A stretch of 64,000 nucleotides of DNA from Ferruginibacter sp. (GTDB lineage Bacteria; Bacteroidota; Bacteroidia; Chitinophagales; Chitinophagaceae): the NCBI RefSeq assembly GCF_028288465.1, contig NZ_JAQBNR010000046.1:29219-93218 (forward strand), read 5' to 3'. A model generated the notes under the pieces. That model was not told the origin of the DNA. It made no database searches and saw only the letters and a list, made by a program, of their open reading frames with translations. Below, piece by piece: positions 18,597-26,874 of this stretch. Position 1 is the first letter of the stretch; every line of letters starts with the position of its first letter. The position numbers and the translations under genes were made by a program.

Positions 18597-19670
18597 ATGG
18601 CCACGCCAAAATTCATCAACAACTCTTCTACTTTTCACCAGGAATTAAAAGCCCGGGTAAGTCAGTATTTTGCTGATGTAAAGAAACCTTCCACCGGAAA
18701 TATCAAGCTGTTTTTCAAGGCTATCTTTTTCTGTATTGCTTATGTCGCACTCTATGTTCACCTTGTATATTTTACGCCGGTAGCTTGGGTTGCCATTATT
18801 GAATGTGTATTGCTGGGTTGCTTTACCGCTGCAATCGGCTTTAATGTAATGCACGATGGTGGCCACGGCAGTTTCAGTAAAAACAAAAGTGTAAACAGAC
18901 TGGCTGCGGTATCCGTAAATTTTTTAGGTGCCAGCAGCATTATGTGGGCGCAGAAACACAATATCATTCATCATACTTATACCAATATTGATGGTATTGA
19001 TGATGATATTGAAATTAAGCCTTACCTGCGCATGTGCACTACGCAAAAGCTATATAAAATGCACCGTTTTCAGCATTATTATGTTTGGTTTTTGTACACC
19101 CTGTTGCACCTGATCTGGATCTTTTTAACTGATTATCAGAAATATTTTAAGAAAAGAATCGGTACTGTTCCTATTAAAAAATTAACCGTAAAAGAGCACA
19201 TTGCCTTTTGGGCTGCCAAAGTAGTGTACGCTGTTTTGTTTATGGCCTTGCCTATTTACATGGTTGGCTTCACTACCTGGCTGGTTGGCTTTTTAATTGC
19301 CAGTATGGTAACGGGTTTTGTTATCAGCATTGTCTTTCAGCTGGCACATACTGTGGAAGAAACCCAGTTCCCGATGCCTGAGGCCGACAGCAATAAAATT
19401 GAAAATGAATGGGCCATCCACCAGGTACAAACAACGGCTAATTTTGCTACTAAAAATAAATTGCTTTCCTGGCTGGTTGGCGGACTGAACTTTCAGATAG
19501 AGCATCACCTGTTTCCGAAAGTGAGCCATGTACACTACCCCGCCATCAGCAAAATCATTAAACAAACCTGTTCCGATTACGGTATCAAGTACGTTGAATT
19601 TCCAAAAATGCGCCAGGCCATTGCCTCGCACGCTGCCTACTTACGCAGGATGGGAAGAGCGGCCGCCTGA
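18597..19670 (+). CDS. Membrane fatty acid desaturase
   Basis: A 357-residue integral membrane di-iron desaturase with the three histidine boxes: HDGGH (86-90), HNIIHH (121-126) and QIEHH (300-304). The Gln at the start of the third box and the overall order resemble front-end/linoleoyl-CoA-type desaturases. Hydrophobic pairs at about 40-85 and 205-250 would span the membrane. It inserts a double bond in a membrane acyl chain; regiospecificity cannot be read from sequence. Ends before a strong terminator. Confidence 0.9.
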   Translation: MATPKFINNSSTFHQELKARVSQYFADVKKPSTGNIKLFFKAIFFCIAYVALYVHLVYFTPVAWVAIIECVLLGCFTAAIGFNVMHDGGHGSFSKNKSVNRLAAVSVNFLGASSIMWAQKHNIIHHTYTNIDGIDDDIEIKPYLRMCTTQKLYKMHRFQHYYVWFLYTLLHLIWIFLTDYQKYFKKRIGTVPIKKLTVKEHIAFWAAKVVYAVLFMALPIYMVGFTTWLVGFLIASMVTGFVISIVFQLAHTVEETQFPMPEADSNKIENEWAIHQVQTTANFATKNKLLSWLVGGLNFQIEHHLFPKVSHVHYPAISKIIKQTCSDYGIKYVEFPKMRQAIASHAAYLRRMGRAAA

Positions 19671-19700
19671 TAACTGCACGATAACTTTTCACATCATTAA

Positions 19701-19735
19701 AAGCCATGTATAGTTAGCATATACGTGGCTTTTTT
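19701..19735 (+). terminator. Strong hairpin terminator after the desaturase
   Basis: AAGCCATGTATA (19701-19712) pairs with TATACGTGGCTT (19720-19731), one G-U pair in 12, and a T run follows. Confidence 0.85.
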
Positions 19736-19766
19736 ATTTACCCAAACAATCTCTAAATAGTACACA

Positions 19767-20192
19767 ATGAAAAGTTTTACCTGGCACGAAAAACATGAAA
19801 ACTCGCTTTCTTTTGGCGACCGCCTTTCCGACAATGTTGCCAATGGCATGGGCTCCTGGCGCTTTATCATTATCCAAACTGTTTTTGTGATAATCTGGAT
19901 GGGCCTCAATATCACCGGCTTCGTATTTCACTGGGATGTATATCCTTTTATTTTACTGAACCTTATTTTCAGTACACAGGCTGCGTATGCTGCACCCATT
20001 ATTATGATGTCGCAAAACAGGCAAAGCAAGCGTGACAGGATACAGGCGCAGGAAGACTATCAAACCAATATCGATGCAAAAAAAGAAATTGAAACGTTGC
20101 AGATTCGTTTGAATGAAATAGAAGTACAAAAGCTGGATAAAATTATTCAGATGCTGGATGCCATGAAATTGAATGATATAAAGTCTGTGTAA
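19767..20192 (+). CDS. DUF1003 membrane protein
   Basis: A 141-residue protein with the DUF1003 pattern: GDRLSDNVANGMGSW, two membrane helices (about 29-50 and 60-78), the motif NLIFSTQAAYAAPIIMMSQNR, and a C-terminal coiled coil (about 90-138). The function of the family is unknown. It follows the desaturase terminator and precedes glnS. Confidence 0.85.
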   Translation: MKSFTWHEKHENSLSFGDRLSDNVANGMGSWRFIIIQTVFVIIWMGLNITGFVFHWDVYPFILLNLIFSTQAAYAAPIIMMSQNRQSKRDRIQAQEDYQTNIDAKKEIETLQIRLNEIEVQKLDKIIQMLDAMKLNDIKSV

Positions 20193-20303
20193 GACACAAT
20201 CTGCATCGTTTATGTTAAAGCTCAATTGAACTTGATTTGATGCGATGCTTTGCTGTCATCCGATCAAAATAACATCAAACAAACATTATAAGCCATCATA
20301 CCT

Positions 20304-20311
20304 TAAATTTG
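20304..20311 (+). promoter_or_regulatory. -7 box of the glnS promoter
   Basis: TAAATTTG, an exact TAnnTTTG match, 20 bp before the glnS ATG. Confidence 0.65.
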
Positions 20312-20330
20312 CGCAACAAAGTATACACAG

Positions 20331-21992
20331 ATGTCTGAAGAAAAGAGCCTGAATTTTATAGAAGAAATTGTTGAAGCGGATTTAGCAAGCGGAAAATACC
20401 AAACCATTCTTACCCGTTTTCCACCAGAACCCAACGGTTACCTCCACATTGGCCATGCAAAAAGCATTTGCCTCAACTTTGGCCTGGGGCTTAAATATGG
20501 CGGCAAAACCAACCTGCGTTTTGACGATACCAATCCCACAAAAGAAGAAGTAGAATATGTAGACAGTATAAAAGAAGATGTACAATGGCTGGGCTTTAGC
20601 TGGGCGAATGAATTGTATGCCTCTGACTATTTTGAGCAGCTGTATTTGTTTGCAGTTGACCTGATAAAAAAAGAGTTGGCTTATGTGGATGATCTATCAG
20701 CCGAAGAAATAGCCACTTTAAAAGGCACGCCTACCGTACCCGGTATGGATAGTCCGCACCGCACCAGGACCGTTGAAGAAAACCTGCAACTATTCGCTGA
20801 TATGCGGGCGGGGAAATATACCGATGGCGAAAAAGTATTGCGGGCTAAAATCGATATGTCGGCCCCCAACATGCATATGCGTGACCCTTTGTTGTATCGC
20901 ATCAAACATGCTCACCATCACCGCACCGGCGATGCCTGGTGCATTTACCCGATGTATGATTTTGCACATGGGCAGAGCGACAGCATTGAAAATATCACCC
21001 ACAGTATTTGTACACTGGAGTTTATCCCTCACAGGGAATTGTATGACTGGCTGATTGAAAAGCTGGACATCTTTCCATCCAAACAATATGAATTTGCCCG
21101 GCTTAACATGACCTATACAGTAATGAGCAAACGCAAGTTATTGCAACTGGTGACAGAAGGCCACGTACAGGGCTGGGATGATCCGCGTATGCCCACCATC
21201 AGCGGTATGCGCCGGCGTGGATTTACAGCAGAAAGTATCCGTAATTTTTGCGATAAAATTGGGGTTGCGAAAAGAGAAAATATGATTGACTTCAGCCTGC
21301 TGGAATTTTGCTTGCGGGAAGATTTGAATAAATCCGCCTTAAGGGTGATGGGTGTTTTGGATCCCGTAAAATTAGTTATTACCAACTATCCCGAAGGGCA
21401 AACAGAAGAACTGGTAAGTGAAAACGGACCCGACGAAGCATATGGAACCAGGATAGTTCCTTTCAGCAATACGCTATGGGTAGAAAGGGAAGACTTTATG
21501 GAAGTGGCAGCAAAGAAATGGTTCAGGCTTGCACCGGGTGCTGCTGTCCGGTTAAAAAGCGCTTACATTGTACGTTGTGATGGCTTTACAAAAGACGCTG
21601 AAGGCATAGTAAACGAAATACATTGCTCTTATTTACCCGAAACAAAAAGCGGTCATGATACCAGTGGCATTAGTGTAAAAGGAACTATTCATTGGGTGAG
21701 TGTTGAGCATGCATTGCCAGCCGAAGTACGTTTGTATGAAAGGCTGTTTAAAGCAGAAAATCCCTCGACTGAAGAAGGCGATTTTAAAGAATACATCAAC
21801 GAAGATTCATTGACCATTATACCAGATGCCCGGGTAGAAAGATCGTTGGCGAATGCTACTATTGAAAGCCGTTACCAGTTTTTAAGAAAGGGTTATTTCT
21901 GCCTGGATAAAGAATCTACCCCCGAAAAAATGGTATTCAACAGAACCGTTACTTTAAAAGATGCCTGGTCTAAAACAGCCAATAAAGCTTAA
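20331..21992 (+). CDS. glnS: Glutaminyl-tRNA synthetase
   Basis: A 553-residue class I synthetase. The signature PPEPNGYLHIGHA contains the HIGH motif (39-42), and VMSKRKL is the KMSKS equivalent. The LRFDDTNPTKE segment and the C-terminal anticodon-binding beta-barrels are of GlnS rather than GluS type. It charges tRNA-Gln directly, so the host need not depend on the amidotransferase route for Gln-tRNA. Length is normal. Its stop overlaps the stop of the convergent gene by 4 bp. Confidence 0.97.
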   Translation: MSEEKSLNFIEEIVEADLASGKYQTILTRFPPEPNGYLHIGHAKSICLNFGLGLKYGGKTNLRFDDTNPTKEEVEYVDSIKEDVQWLGFSWANELYASDYFEQLYLFAVDLIKKELAYVDDLSAEEIATLKGTPTVPGMDSPHRTRTVEENLQLFADMRAGKYTDGEKVLRAKIDMSAPNMHMRDPLLYRIKHAHHHRTGDAWCIYPMYDFAHGQSDSIENITHSICTLEFIPHRELYDWLIEKLDIFPSKQYEFARLNMTYTVMSKRKLLQLVTEGHVQGWDDPRMPTISGMRRRGFTAESIRNFCDKIGVAKRENMIDFSLLEFCLREDLNKSALRVMGVLDPVKLVITNYPEGQTEELVSENGPDEAYGTRIVPFSNTLWVEREDFMEVAAKKWFRLAPGAAVRLKSAYIVRCDGFTKDAEGIVNEIHCSYLPETKSGHDTSGISVKGTIHWVSVEHALPAEVRLYERLFKAENPSTEEGDFKEYINEDSLTIIPDARVERSLANATIESRYQFLRKGYFCLDKESTPEKMVFNRTVTLKDAWSKTANKA

Positions 21993-22423
21993 TCTTTTTT
22001 CTCCTGCTCCATTTTAACATTAGGAAAAGCGGACGCCAAGAGCAATAGTATAACACAAGCCATCATTAAAAAAATGCCGGCTTTTTTTTCGGGGCAGTAA
22101 GCATTATAGCAAGAGGTAAAGAGGATATATGTTTTGATTGCATAGCCCACGCCAAGTGCGGCTATAAAAAGATTGGCACGTTTGGCCCATAACTTTGGCA
22201 GCAGCATAAATCCAAATACAATGATAGCAATAAACGACAGTAATTTACCAGGTTTGCCATACTGGTTCTGAAAAGTAAAAAATCCCGTAAATGTGCGCTG
22301 TGCTTCGTTTGTAATATGCGGATCAGCATAATAAGTCCATGGTAAAAAACAAGCAATAACAAGCAGTATACAGGCTGCTAACCCAACACGGTGCATAACA
22401 ACAGAAAATTGCATAATGGTCAA
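21989..22423 (-). CDS. Small membrane protein of unknown function
   Basis: A 144-residue protein with four hydrophobic helices (about 10-28, 60-75, 82-100, 118-136) and little else. Not assigned to a family. It is convergent with glnS with a 4-bp overlap. An internal Met4 (22414) is an equally good start. Confidence 0.6.
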   Translation of the reverse strand: MTIMQFSVVMHRVGLAACILLVIACFLPWTYYADPHITNEAQRTFTGFFTFQNQYGKPGKLLSFIAIIVFGFMLLPKLWAKRANLFIAALGVGYAIKTYILFTSCYNAYCPEKKAGIFLMMACVILLLLASAFPNVKMEQEKKD

Positions 22424-22795
22424 TGATTTATTCTTTTAATTTTTCTTTTTCTAGATGCGGTTATTTTATTTCTGAAGCAGCTACCTGATAAACCAATAGG
22501 ATTACAAGACAGTAATCCTATTCAATAAGTGCCGGCAAATCTTACAATTTTAATTACTACTTTTTAAATACTCTCTTGCGCTAATTTCTTCACACCCACA
22601 ACTCCCCTGCCAAAATCAGTTACAAATTGATGCGGTGAAATTACTGCATTTTTATTTCGCAAGGCAGTATCAATTCAGATCATACCTGCTGAATTTTTAA
22701 AACGACTTTTCATCGATTATTTAACCTGATCTTTTTTTCTGCCAGCCAGCTAACGACTAACGCCGGTATCTGCCCGGTAAATTCTTTCATACAAC
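22424..22795. other. Non-coding region before the OmpA operon
   Basis: No gene is seen. It holds a perfect 11-bp hairpin (22495-22522). Beyond it lies AT-rich sequence with no other recognisable element until the LytTR-type repeats. Confidence 0.5.
22495..22522. other. Perfect inverted repeat, 11-bp stem
   Basis: AATAGGATTAC and GTAATCCTATT flank a 6-nt loop. There is no T run, so it is not a standard terminator; possibly a transcript-end stabiliser for the minus-strand gene's neighbour or a protein site. Confidence 0.6.
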
Positions 22796-22866
22796 CAATT
22801 CATCCTGCAACCTCCTCAATTCATCACCGTTACATTTTTAACAACCTCAGGTCAATAATAGTTTTG
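22796..22866 (+). promoter_or_regulatory. LytTR-type operator and promoter of the OmpA operon
   Basis: Two identical CAATTCATC repeats at 22796 and 22817 (period 21, spacer 12) precede a perfect -7 box TAGTTTTG (22859-22866). The final G of the box is 49 bp from the start of the second repeat. The same layout occurs before the LytS/LytTR operon and the lipoprotein gene at 35590. The -7 box covers the upstream in-frame GTG at 22866, which supports the ATG at 22893 as the true start. Confidence 0.7.
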
Positions 22867-22892
22867 TGCTGTTAAACAAAAAACACAACATC

Positions 22893-24173
22893 ATGAAGAA
22901 GAAAATTTCGTTTTTACTGCTCGCAATTATCCCGTTTTTGGCGCAGGCTCAGTTTGGTGGGCTTTTGGGAAAAGTAAAAAATAGAGTAAGCGATAAGGTA
23001 AACCAACGGGTGGATAATAAAATGGATAAAGCGATTGATAAAACACTTGATAAAGCCGAAGGAAAAGAAATAGCTGCACAACCAGAGGCTGCAAGCCCTG
23101 CGTCAGCTGGCGATGAAAAATCTACCATAAAAAGTATTTCCAAATATGATTTTGTGCCGGGAGAAAAAGTTTTATTCGCGGAAGATTTTGCACAGGAAGC
23201 TACTGGTGAATTGCCCGTTAACTGGAACACCAGCGGCAGCGGCGAAGTCGTGAGCCTCGAAAAATTTTCCGGCAAATGGCTGCAGGTGCACAATCCATTT
23301 ATTTACCTTACCAGCAATACCAAAGAACTCACGGAAAATTACACCGCTGAGTTTGATTTGATTCTGCAGTTAAAAAATAATGGCTGGATGTATCCTACTT
23401 TCTCCAGCGGCTTTTTTGCTACCAACGGGGAGCCGGGCACGGACAATGTTTTTCTTAAAGACTATAATAAATACGAGACGGTAGTGGCTACCATATCACC
23501 TGCTGAATACAAGAGCAGCAGGGTAAGTCTTGAATCATTTACAGATGCCAAAAAATATTTTAAAAGCGAAGATAAAATCTACAGCGACCTGGAAAATTAT
23601 TATGGCAAACCGGTTCACGTTGCAATACAGGTACAGAAACAACGCTTCCGGATGTGGATCAATGAAACGAAAGTTTTTGATGTTCCCAAAGGGCTTGATA
23701 CAGCCTATAAAATGAACCAGTTATTTTTTAAAGTCGGGGCTACCAATTACAAAGAAGACCAGTATGCCATTTACATCGGCAATATCAAAGCAGCTACCGG
23801 CTTACCGGACACAAGACATAAATTAATAGAAGAAGGTACATTCTCCACCACAGGCATTTTGTTTGACCTTAATTCGGCGGTGATACAACCCACCTCGTTT
23901 GGCATTGTAAAGGAGATTGCCGATGTATTAAAAGAAAATCCTTCCCTTAAAATTAAAGTGGTTGGCCACACGAGCAGTGATGGCGACGACAAGGCCAATA
24001 TGGAGCTGAGTAAAAAACGAGCAGCAGCTGTAAAAGACATGCTGGTAAACGATTTTAAGCTGAACGATGCCGTTATTGAAACAGATGGCAAAGGCGAAAC
24101 CCAGCCAGTTGCCGACAATAAAACCAAAGAAGGAAAAGTCCAGAACCGCCGGGTAGAATTTATAAGACTATAA
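22893..24173 (+). CDS. OmpA-family outer-membrane/peptidoglycan-binding protein
   Basis: A 426-residue protein from the ATG at 22893, with signal peptide ending near LAQAQ. Next comes a charged stretch of short repeats (KVNQRVDNKMDKAIDKTLDK, about 27-60) likely helical, then a beta-rich concanavalin-like middle region (about 95-300). The C-terminal OmpA domain (about 320-426) has ILFDLNSAVIQP, VVGHTSSDG and NRRVEF, the peptidoglycan-binding module. It is anchored in the outer membrane or periplasm. First gene of an operon with two more genes, under a LytTR-type operator. Confidence 0.88.
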   Translation: MKKKISFLLLAIIPFLAQAQFGGLLGKVKNRVSDKVNQRVDNKMDKAIDKTLDKAEGKEIAAQPEAASPASAGDEKSTIKSISKYDFVPGEKVLFAEDFAQEATGELPVNWNTSGSGEVVSLEKFSGKWLQVHNPFIYLTSNTKELTENYTAEFDLILQLKNNGWMYPTFSSGFFATNGEPGTDNVFLKDYNKYETVVATISPAEYKSSRVSLESFTDAKKYFKSEDKIYSDLENYYGKPVHVAIQVQKQRFRMWINETKVFDVPKGLDTAYKMNQLFFKVGATNYKEDQYAIYIGNIKAATGLPDTRHKLIEEGTFSTTGILFDLNSAVIQPTSFGIVKEIADVLKENPSLKIKVVGHTSSDGDDKANMELSKKRAAAVKDMLVNDFKLNDAVIETDGKGETQPVADNKTKEGKVQNRRVEFIRL

Positions 24174-24199
24174 TCAATCAATATTAAAAATTAAACAAC

Positions 24200-24595
24200 A
24201 TGAAACAGTTTTTTTTACTGCTTGCCCTTATCGCCGGCCTGTCAAACGCCGCCCCAGCACAGGAAATAAAAATGGACCCACCGTCCCAATTTATGCAGAT
24301 CACTACGATTGAATCTGTACTGTCAGGCGGGCTGGGCAGATCAAGAATGCTCATCACCAACCCTGATGGATCGCAGAAGGAAACCGACATGGAAAATTTA
24401 TTCAGCCTGGTGGGCATCAATTTTAAAAACATTAAGAAGAATGAAGACGAAGTAGTAAAAACGTTGAAAGAATACACTAATAGCGGCTGGAAAATAGCCC
24501 ATGTAACTTCTTTAACGCTTAGCCAGAACGATACCGGCGCCGGAGGCATTTTTATGACCCGTTACCTGTTATCCAAACCAGAAGAGAAAAAATAA
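24200..24595 (+). CDS. Secreted protein of unknown function in the OmpA operon
   Basis: A 131-residue protein with signal peptide (cleavage near PAQE, residue 21). The mature part contains a segment (VVKTLKEYTNSGWKIAHVTS) of the type found in small proteins with a DUF4177-like fold. No catalytic motif is seen. It lies 26 bp after the OmpA-family gene and 24 bp before the NmrA-family gene, so it is co-transcribed. Confidence 0.65.
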   Translation: MKQFFLLLALIAGLSNAAPAQEIKMDPPSQFMQITTIESVLSGGLGRSRMLITNPDGSQKETDMENLFSLVGINFKNIKKNEDEVVKTLKEYTNSGWKIAHVTSLTLSQNDTGAGGIFMTRYLLSKPEEKK

Positions 24596-24619
24596 TTACA
24601 CATATTCAAAACAAAAAAA

Positions 24620-25546
24620 ATGAACCAGAAAAAAACAATTTTAGTAACCGGCGCTACCGGTGCCCAGGGTGGCAGTGTAGCAAAAGCATTGCTCGCAGAA
24701 AACAATTTCACCGTTCGCGTATTTACCAGGAACGCTCAATCTGAAAAAGCATTGGAACTGCAACAGGCGGGCGCAGAAGTGGTAACCGGCGATTTGGATG
24801 ATATTGACAGCATCAAAAATGCAATGCACAATTGCTATGGCGTTTTTGGTGTAACTAATTTCTGGGAGCATTTTGAGAAAGAATACCAGCAAGGTAAAAA
24901 CTTAATTGAGGCTGTAAAACAAATGAACGTTGAGCATTTTGTTTTGCATACGTTGCCTGACTACAATAAATTAAGCAACGGGCAATATCCTACCCCGCAC
25001 TGCGATATAAAAGCGGCGCTGCAAGCGTATACCAACACGCAAAATATTCCGGCCACTTTTATGCAGGTAGCATTTTATTATGAGAATTTCTTCACCTTTT
25101 TCCCATTGCAAAAATCAGCTGACGGAGGTTACTCATTTGGCTTCCCACAGGGCGATACCAAACTGGCTATGGTAAGCATTGAAGACCTGGGCCCTGTAGT
25201 GGCGGCCGTTTTCAATCACCCGGCTGAATACATTGGCAGAACCGTAGGTGTGGTGGGAGCAGATGACACCTGCTACGAATATGCAGCCACACTGAGCCGC
25301 GTACTGGAGAAAAAAGTGAACTATCATTACATCCCAAGAGATGAATATGCCGCCCTGGGCTTTGCCGGTGCAGAAGAGCTTGCGAATATGTTTGAAGTAC
25401 AACGTTTATACATACCGCAAAGGCAAATCGACCTGATTGAAAGTTATGGTTTAAACCCTGCCATGCAGCCCTTCGAACGCTGGCTGAGTAAAAATAAAAG
25501 CAGGTTTACAGCAATGATGCAAACAGAAGAAGCTATAACAGCGTAA
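24620..25546 (+). CDS. NmrA-family NAD(P)-binding protein
   Basis: A 308-residue Rossmann-fold protein. The nucleotide-binding motif GATGAQGGSVA (about 11-21), the Arg-containing VRVFTRN after strand 2, and GDLDD are typical of the NmrA / atypical SDR group. The group includes redox-sensing regulators and quinone or nitrogen-metabolite sensors, many without catalysis. Last gene of the operon, followed by a perfect terminator. Cytoplasmic. Confidence 0.85.
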   Translation: MNQKKTILVTGATGAQGGSVAKALLAENNFTVRVFTRNAQSEKALELQQAGAEVVTGDLDDIDSIKNAMHNCYGVFGVTNFWEHFEKEYQQGKNLIEAVKQMNVEHFVLHTLPDYNKLSNGQYPTPHCDIKAALQAYTNTQNIPATFMQVAFYYENFFTFFPLQKSADGGYSFGFPQGDTKLAMVSIEDLGPVVAAVFNHPAEYIGRTVGVVGADDTCYEYAATLSRVLEKKVNYHYIPRDEYAALGFAGAEELANMFEVQRLYIPQRQIDLIESYGLNPAMQPFERWLSKNKSRFTAMMQTEEAITA

Positions 25547-25583
25547 ACGAAAAACCAATACACAAATCCTGTACATGGTTTTG

Positions 25584-25608
25584 ATGCCGGCAAGTGCCGG
25601 CATTTTTT
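25584..25608 (+). terminator. Terminator of the OmpA-NmrA operon
   Basis: ATGCCGGCA (25584-25592), 2-nt loop, TGCCGGCAT (25595-25603), then T6. Perfect 9-bp stem. Confidence 0.9.
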
Positions 25609-25625
25609 ATGCTCACTATATTCAA

Positions 25626-25696
25626 CAATTCATGCAGCCTTTATAGCATCTCATGCAGACCTGCATTGCGTTGGCGGCCTTTCAAAAATATCTTGC
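25626..25696 (+). promoter_or_regulatory. Weak fourth LytTR-type operator/promoter
   Basis: CAATTCATG at 25626 and, 21 bp on, CATCTCATG at 25647 (7 of 9 bases as the first). A TATCTTGC box follows at 25689, one base closer to the repeats than in the three strong sites. It precedes the small membrane protein at 25734 and the cytochrome at 25965. Confidence 0.4.
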
Positions 25697-25733
25697 ACCC
25701 TGTATTCAAAATACAAAAGCAATAAAGTTATAT

Positions 25734-25919
25734 ATGAGAAATAATCTTCCGCATACCGTCTTATTTGTGATCGCTGTGACTCTGATAATTATGGCTGCAG
25801 GCCGCGACAGGACATACAAAAATTACAATTCAAATGCAGTAAAAAAAGAGGCGACGGCAGATGCAGGCAGCTATTTCGATTTGAGACACTTTCTAATACC
25901 TCTATCCCGCTTTTATTAA
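25734..25919 (+). CDS. Possible small membrane protein
   Basis: A 61-residue frame starting at ATG 25734, with one membrane helix (about 8-24) and a short charged tail. A longer frame starts at 25653, but the putative -7 box at 25689 lies inside it, so the shorter form is preferred. It ends 45 bp before the cytochrome gene and would share its transcript. No family recognised; reality rests on position and the helix. Confidence 0.4.
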   Translation: MRNNLPHTVLFVIAVTLIIMAAGRDRTYKNYNSNAVKKEATADAGSYFDLRHFLIPLSRFY

Positions 25920-25964
25920 ACATCGTAAAATAAAATTCCATCATAAACTAAAAAACAAGCTACC

Positions 25965-26555
25965 ATGCGTAACACAATTTTAATTTTTATTTCCGCTTCA
26001 ATCATTGTCGCGGGTGCCATTATCAGCTGCACCAATTCCAACTCTGCAGGCCTACCTGAAAAAGCCGCTGTCGATACCGCCAAAAGAATTGCCCGCGGCG
26101 AATATCTGGTCAACGTTGCCGGCTGTGATGATTGCCATTCACCAAAAAGGATGGGCGCTCACGGCCCTGAAATTATTCCTGAACTGAGATTTTCCGGTTA
26201 TCCATCCACCCGCCCGATTCAACGACCAGACGGTAATGTAATTAAGCAGGGATGGGCGTTGATGGGGCCGGATCTTACCAGTGCAGCCGGACCATGGGGT
26301 GTGTCTTTTACTGCTAACATCTCTAGCGACCAGACAGGAATCGGCGCATGGAAAGAAGAGCAGTTCATTACCGCTTTGCGAAAAGGAAAATACAAAGGAC
26401 TGGAAAGCAGCCGCGACTTGTTACCGCCAATGCCTTGGTATTACTACAGAAACATGACCGACGAAGATTTAAAGTCTGTATTTGCATTTTTGAAATCAAC
26501 CAGGCCGGTAAAAAACATTGTACCAGCACCCATGCAAATTGCTGAGATCAAATGA
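25965..26555 (+). CDS. Lipoprotein c-type cytochrome
   Basis: A 196-residue protein with a lipobox (IISC, Cys22) and one haem-binding motif CDDCH (54-58). The distal Met ligand may be in PPMPWYYYRNM near residue 150, and the DLKSVFAFLKS helix ends the domain. This resembles the single-haem cytochromes found in Bacteroidota as membrane-tethered electron carriers. It is periplasmic and lipid-anchored. Its partner enzyme is not in the neighbourhood. Confidence 0.85.
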   Translation: MRNTILIFISASIIVAGAIISCTNSNSAGLPEKAAVDTAKRIARGEYLVNVAGCDDCHSPKRMGAHGPEIIPELRFSGYPSTRPIQRPDGNVIKQGWALMGPDLTSAAGPWGVSFTANISSDQTGIGAWKEEQFITALRKGKYKGLESSRDLLPPMPWYYYRNMTDEDLKSVFAFLKSTRPVKNIVPAPMQIAEIK

Positions 26556-26874
26556 TCATCCGGACAACAAAATAAAGTGCTTGCCAATCCAGGTGAAAAG
26601 TGCCGGGGGCGATTTCCTGTTGATACCAAAATGAAATCCTACTGCTGAAATTCAATGGCGGAGTTCAGCAGTAGGATATTAAACATCAATCCAATCTAAA
26701 ACCATTACTTCAGCCTTGCAAAATTGACCGGAGACGTGGATAGAACAACCACGACCGAATAGTCTCAGCATGAATTGCGTAAACGCCGGTATCAGGTGTC
26801 ATTTCTGTTGCACCAACCGGTTTGCTTTATTACATAGGTTTATTACATTTGATTATTAAAAAAATCAAACTCTT
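26556..26874. other. Non-coding region before the propeller sensor
   Basis: No gene is seen. It contains a perfect 14-bp inverted repeat (26636-26677). No clear -7 box is recognised before the TTG start of the next gene. Confidence 0.5.
26636..26677. other. Perfect inverted repeat, 14-bp stem
   Basis: ATCCTACTGCTGAA (26636-26649) and TTCAGCAGTAGGAT (26664-26677) enclose a 14-nt loop, 80 bp after the cytochrome stop. No T run follows; it may still end the cytochrome transcript. Confidence 0.65.
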
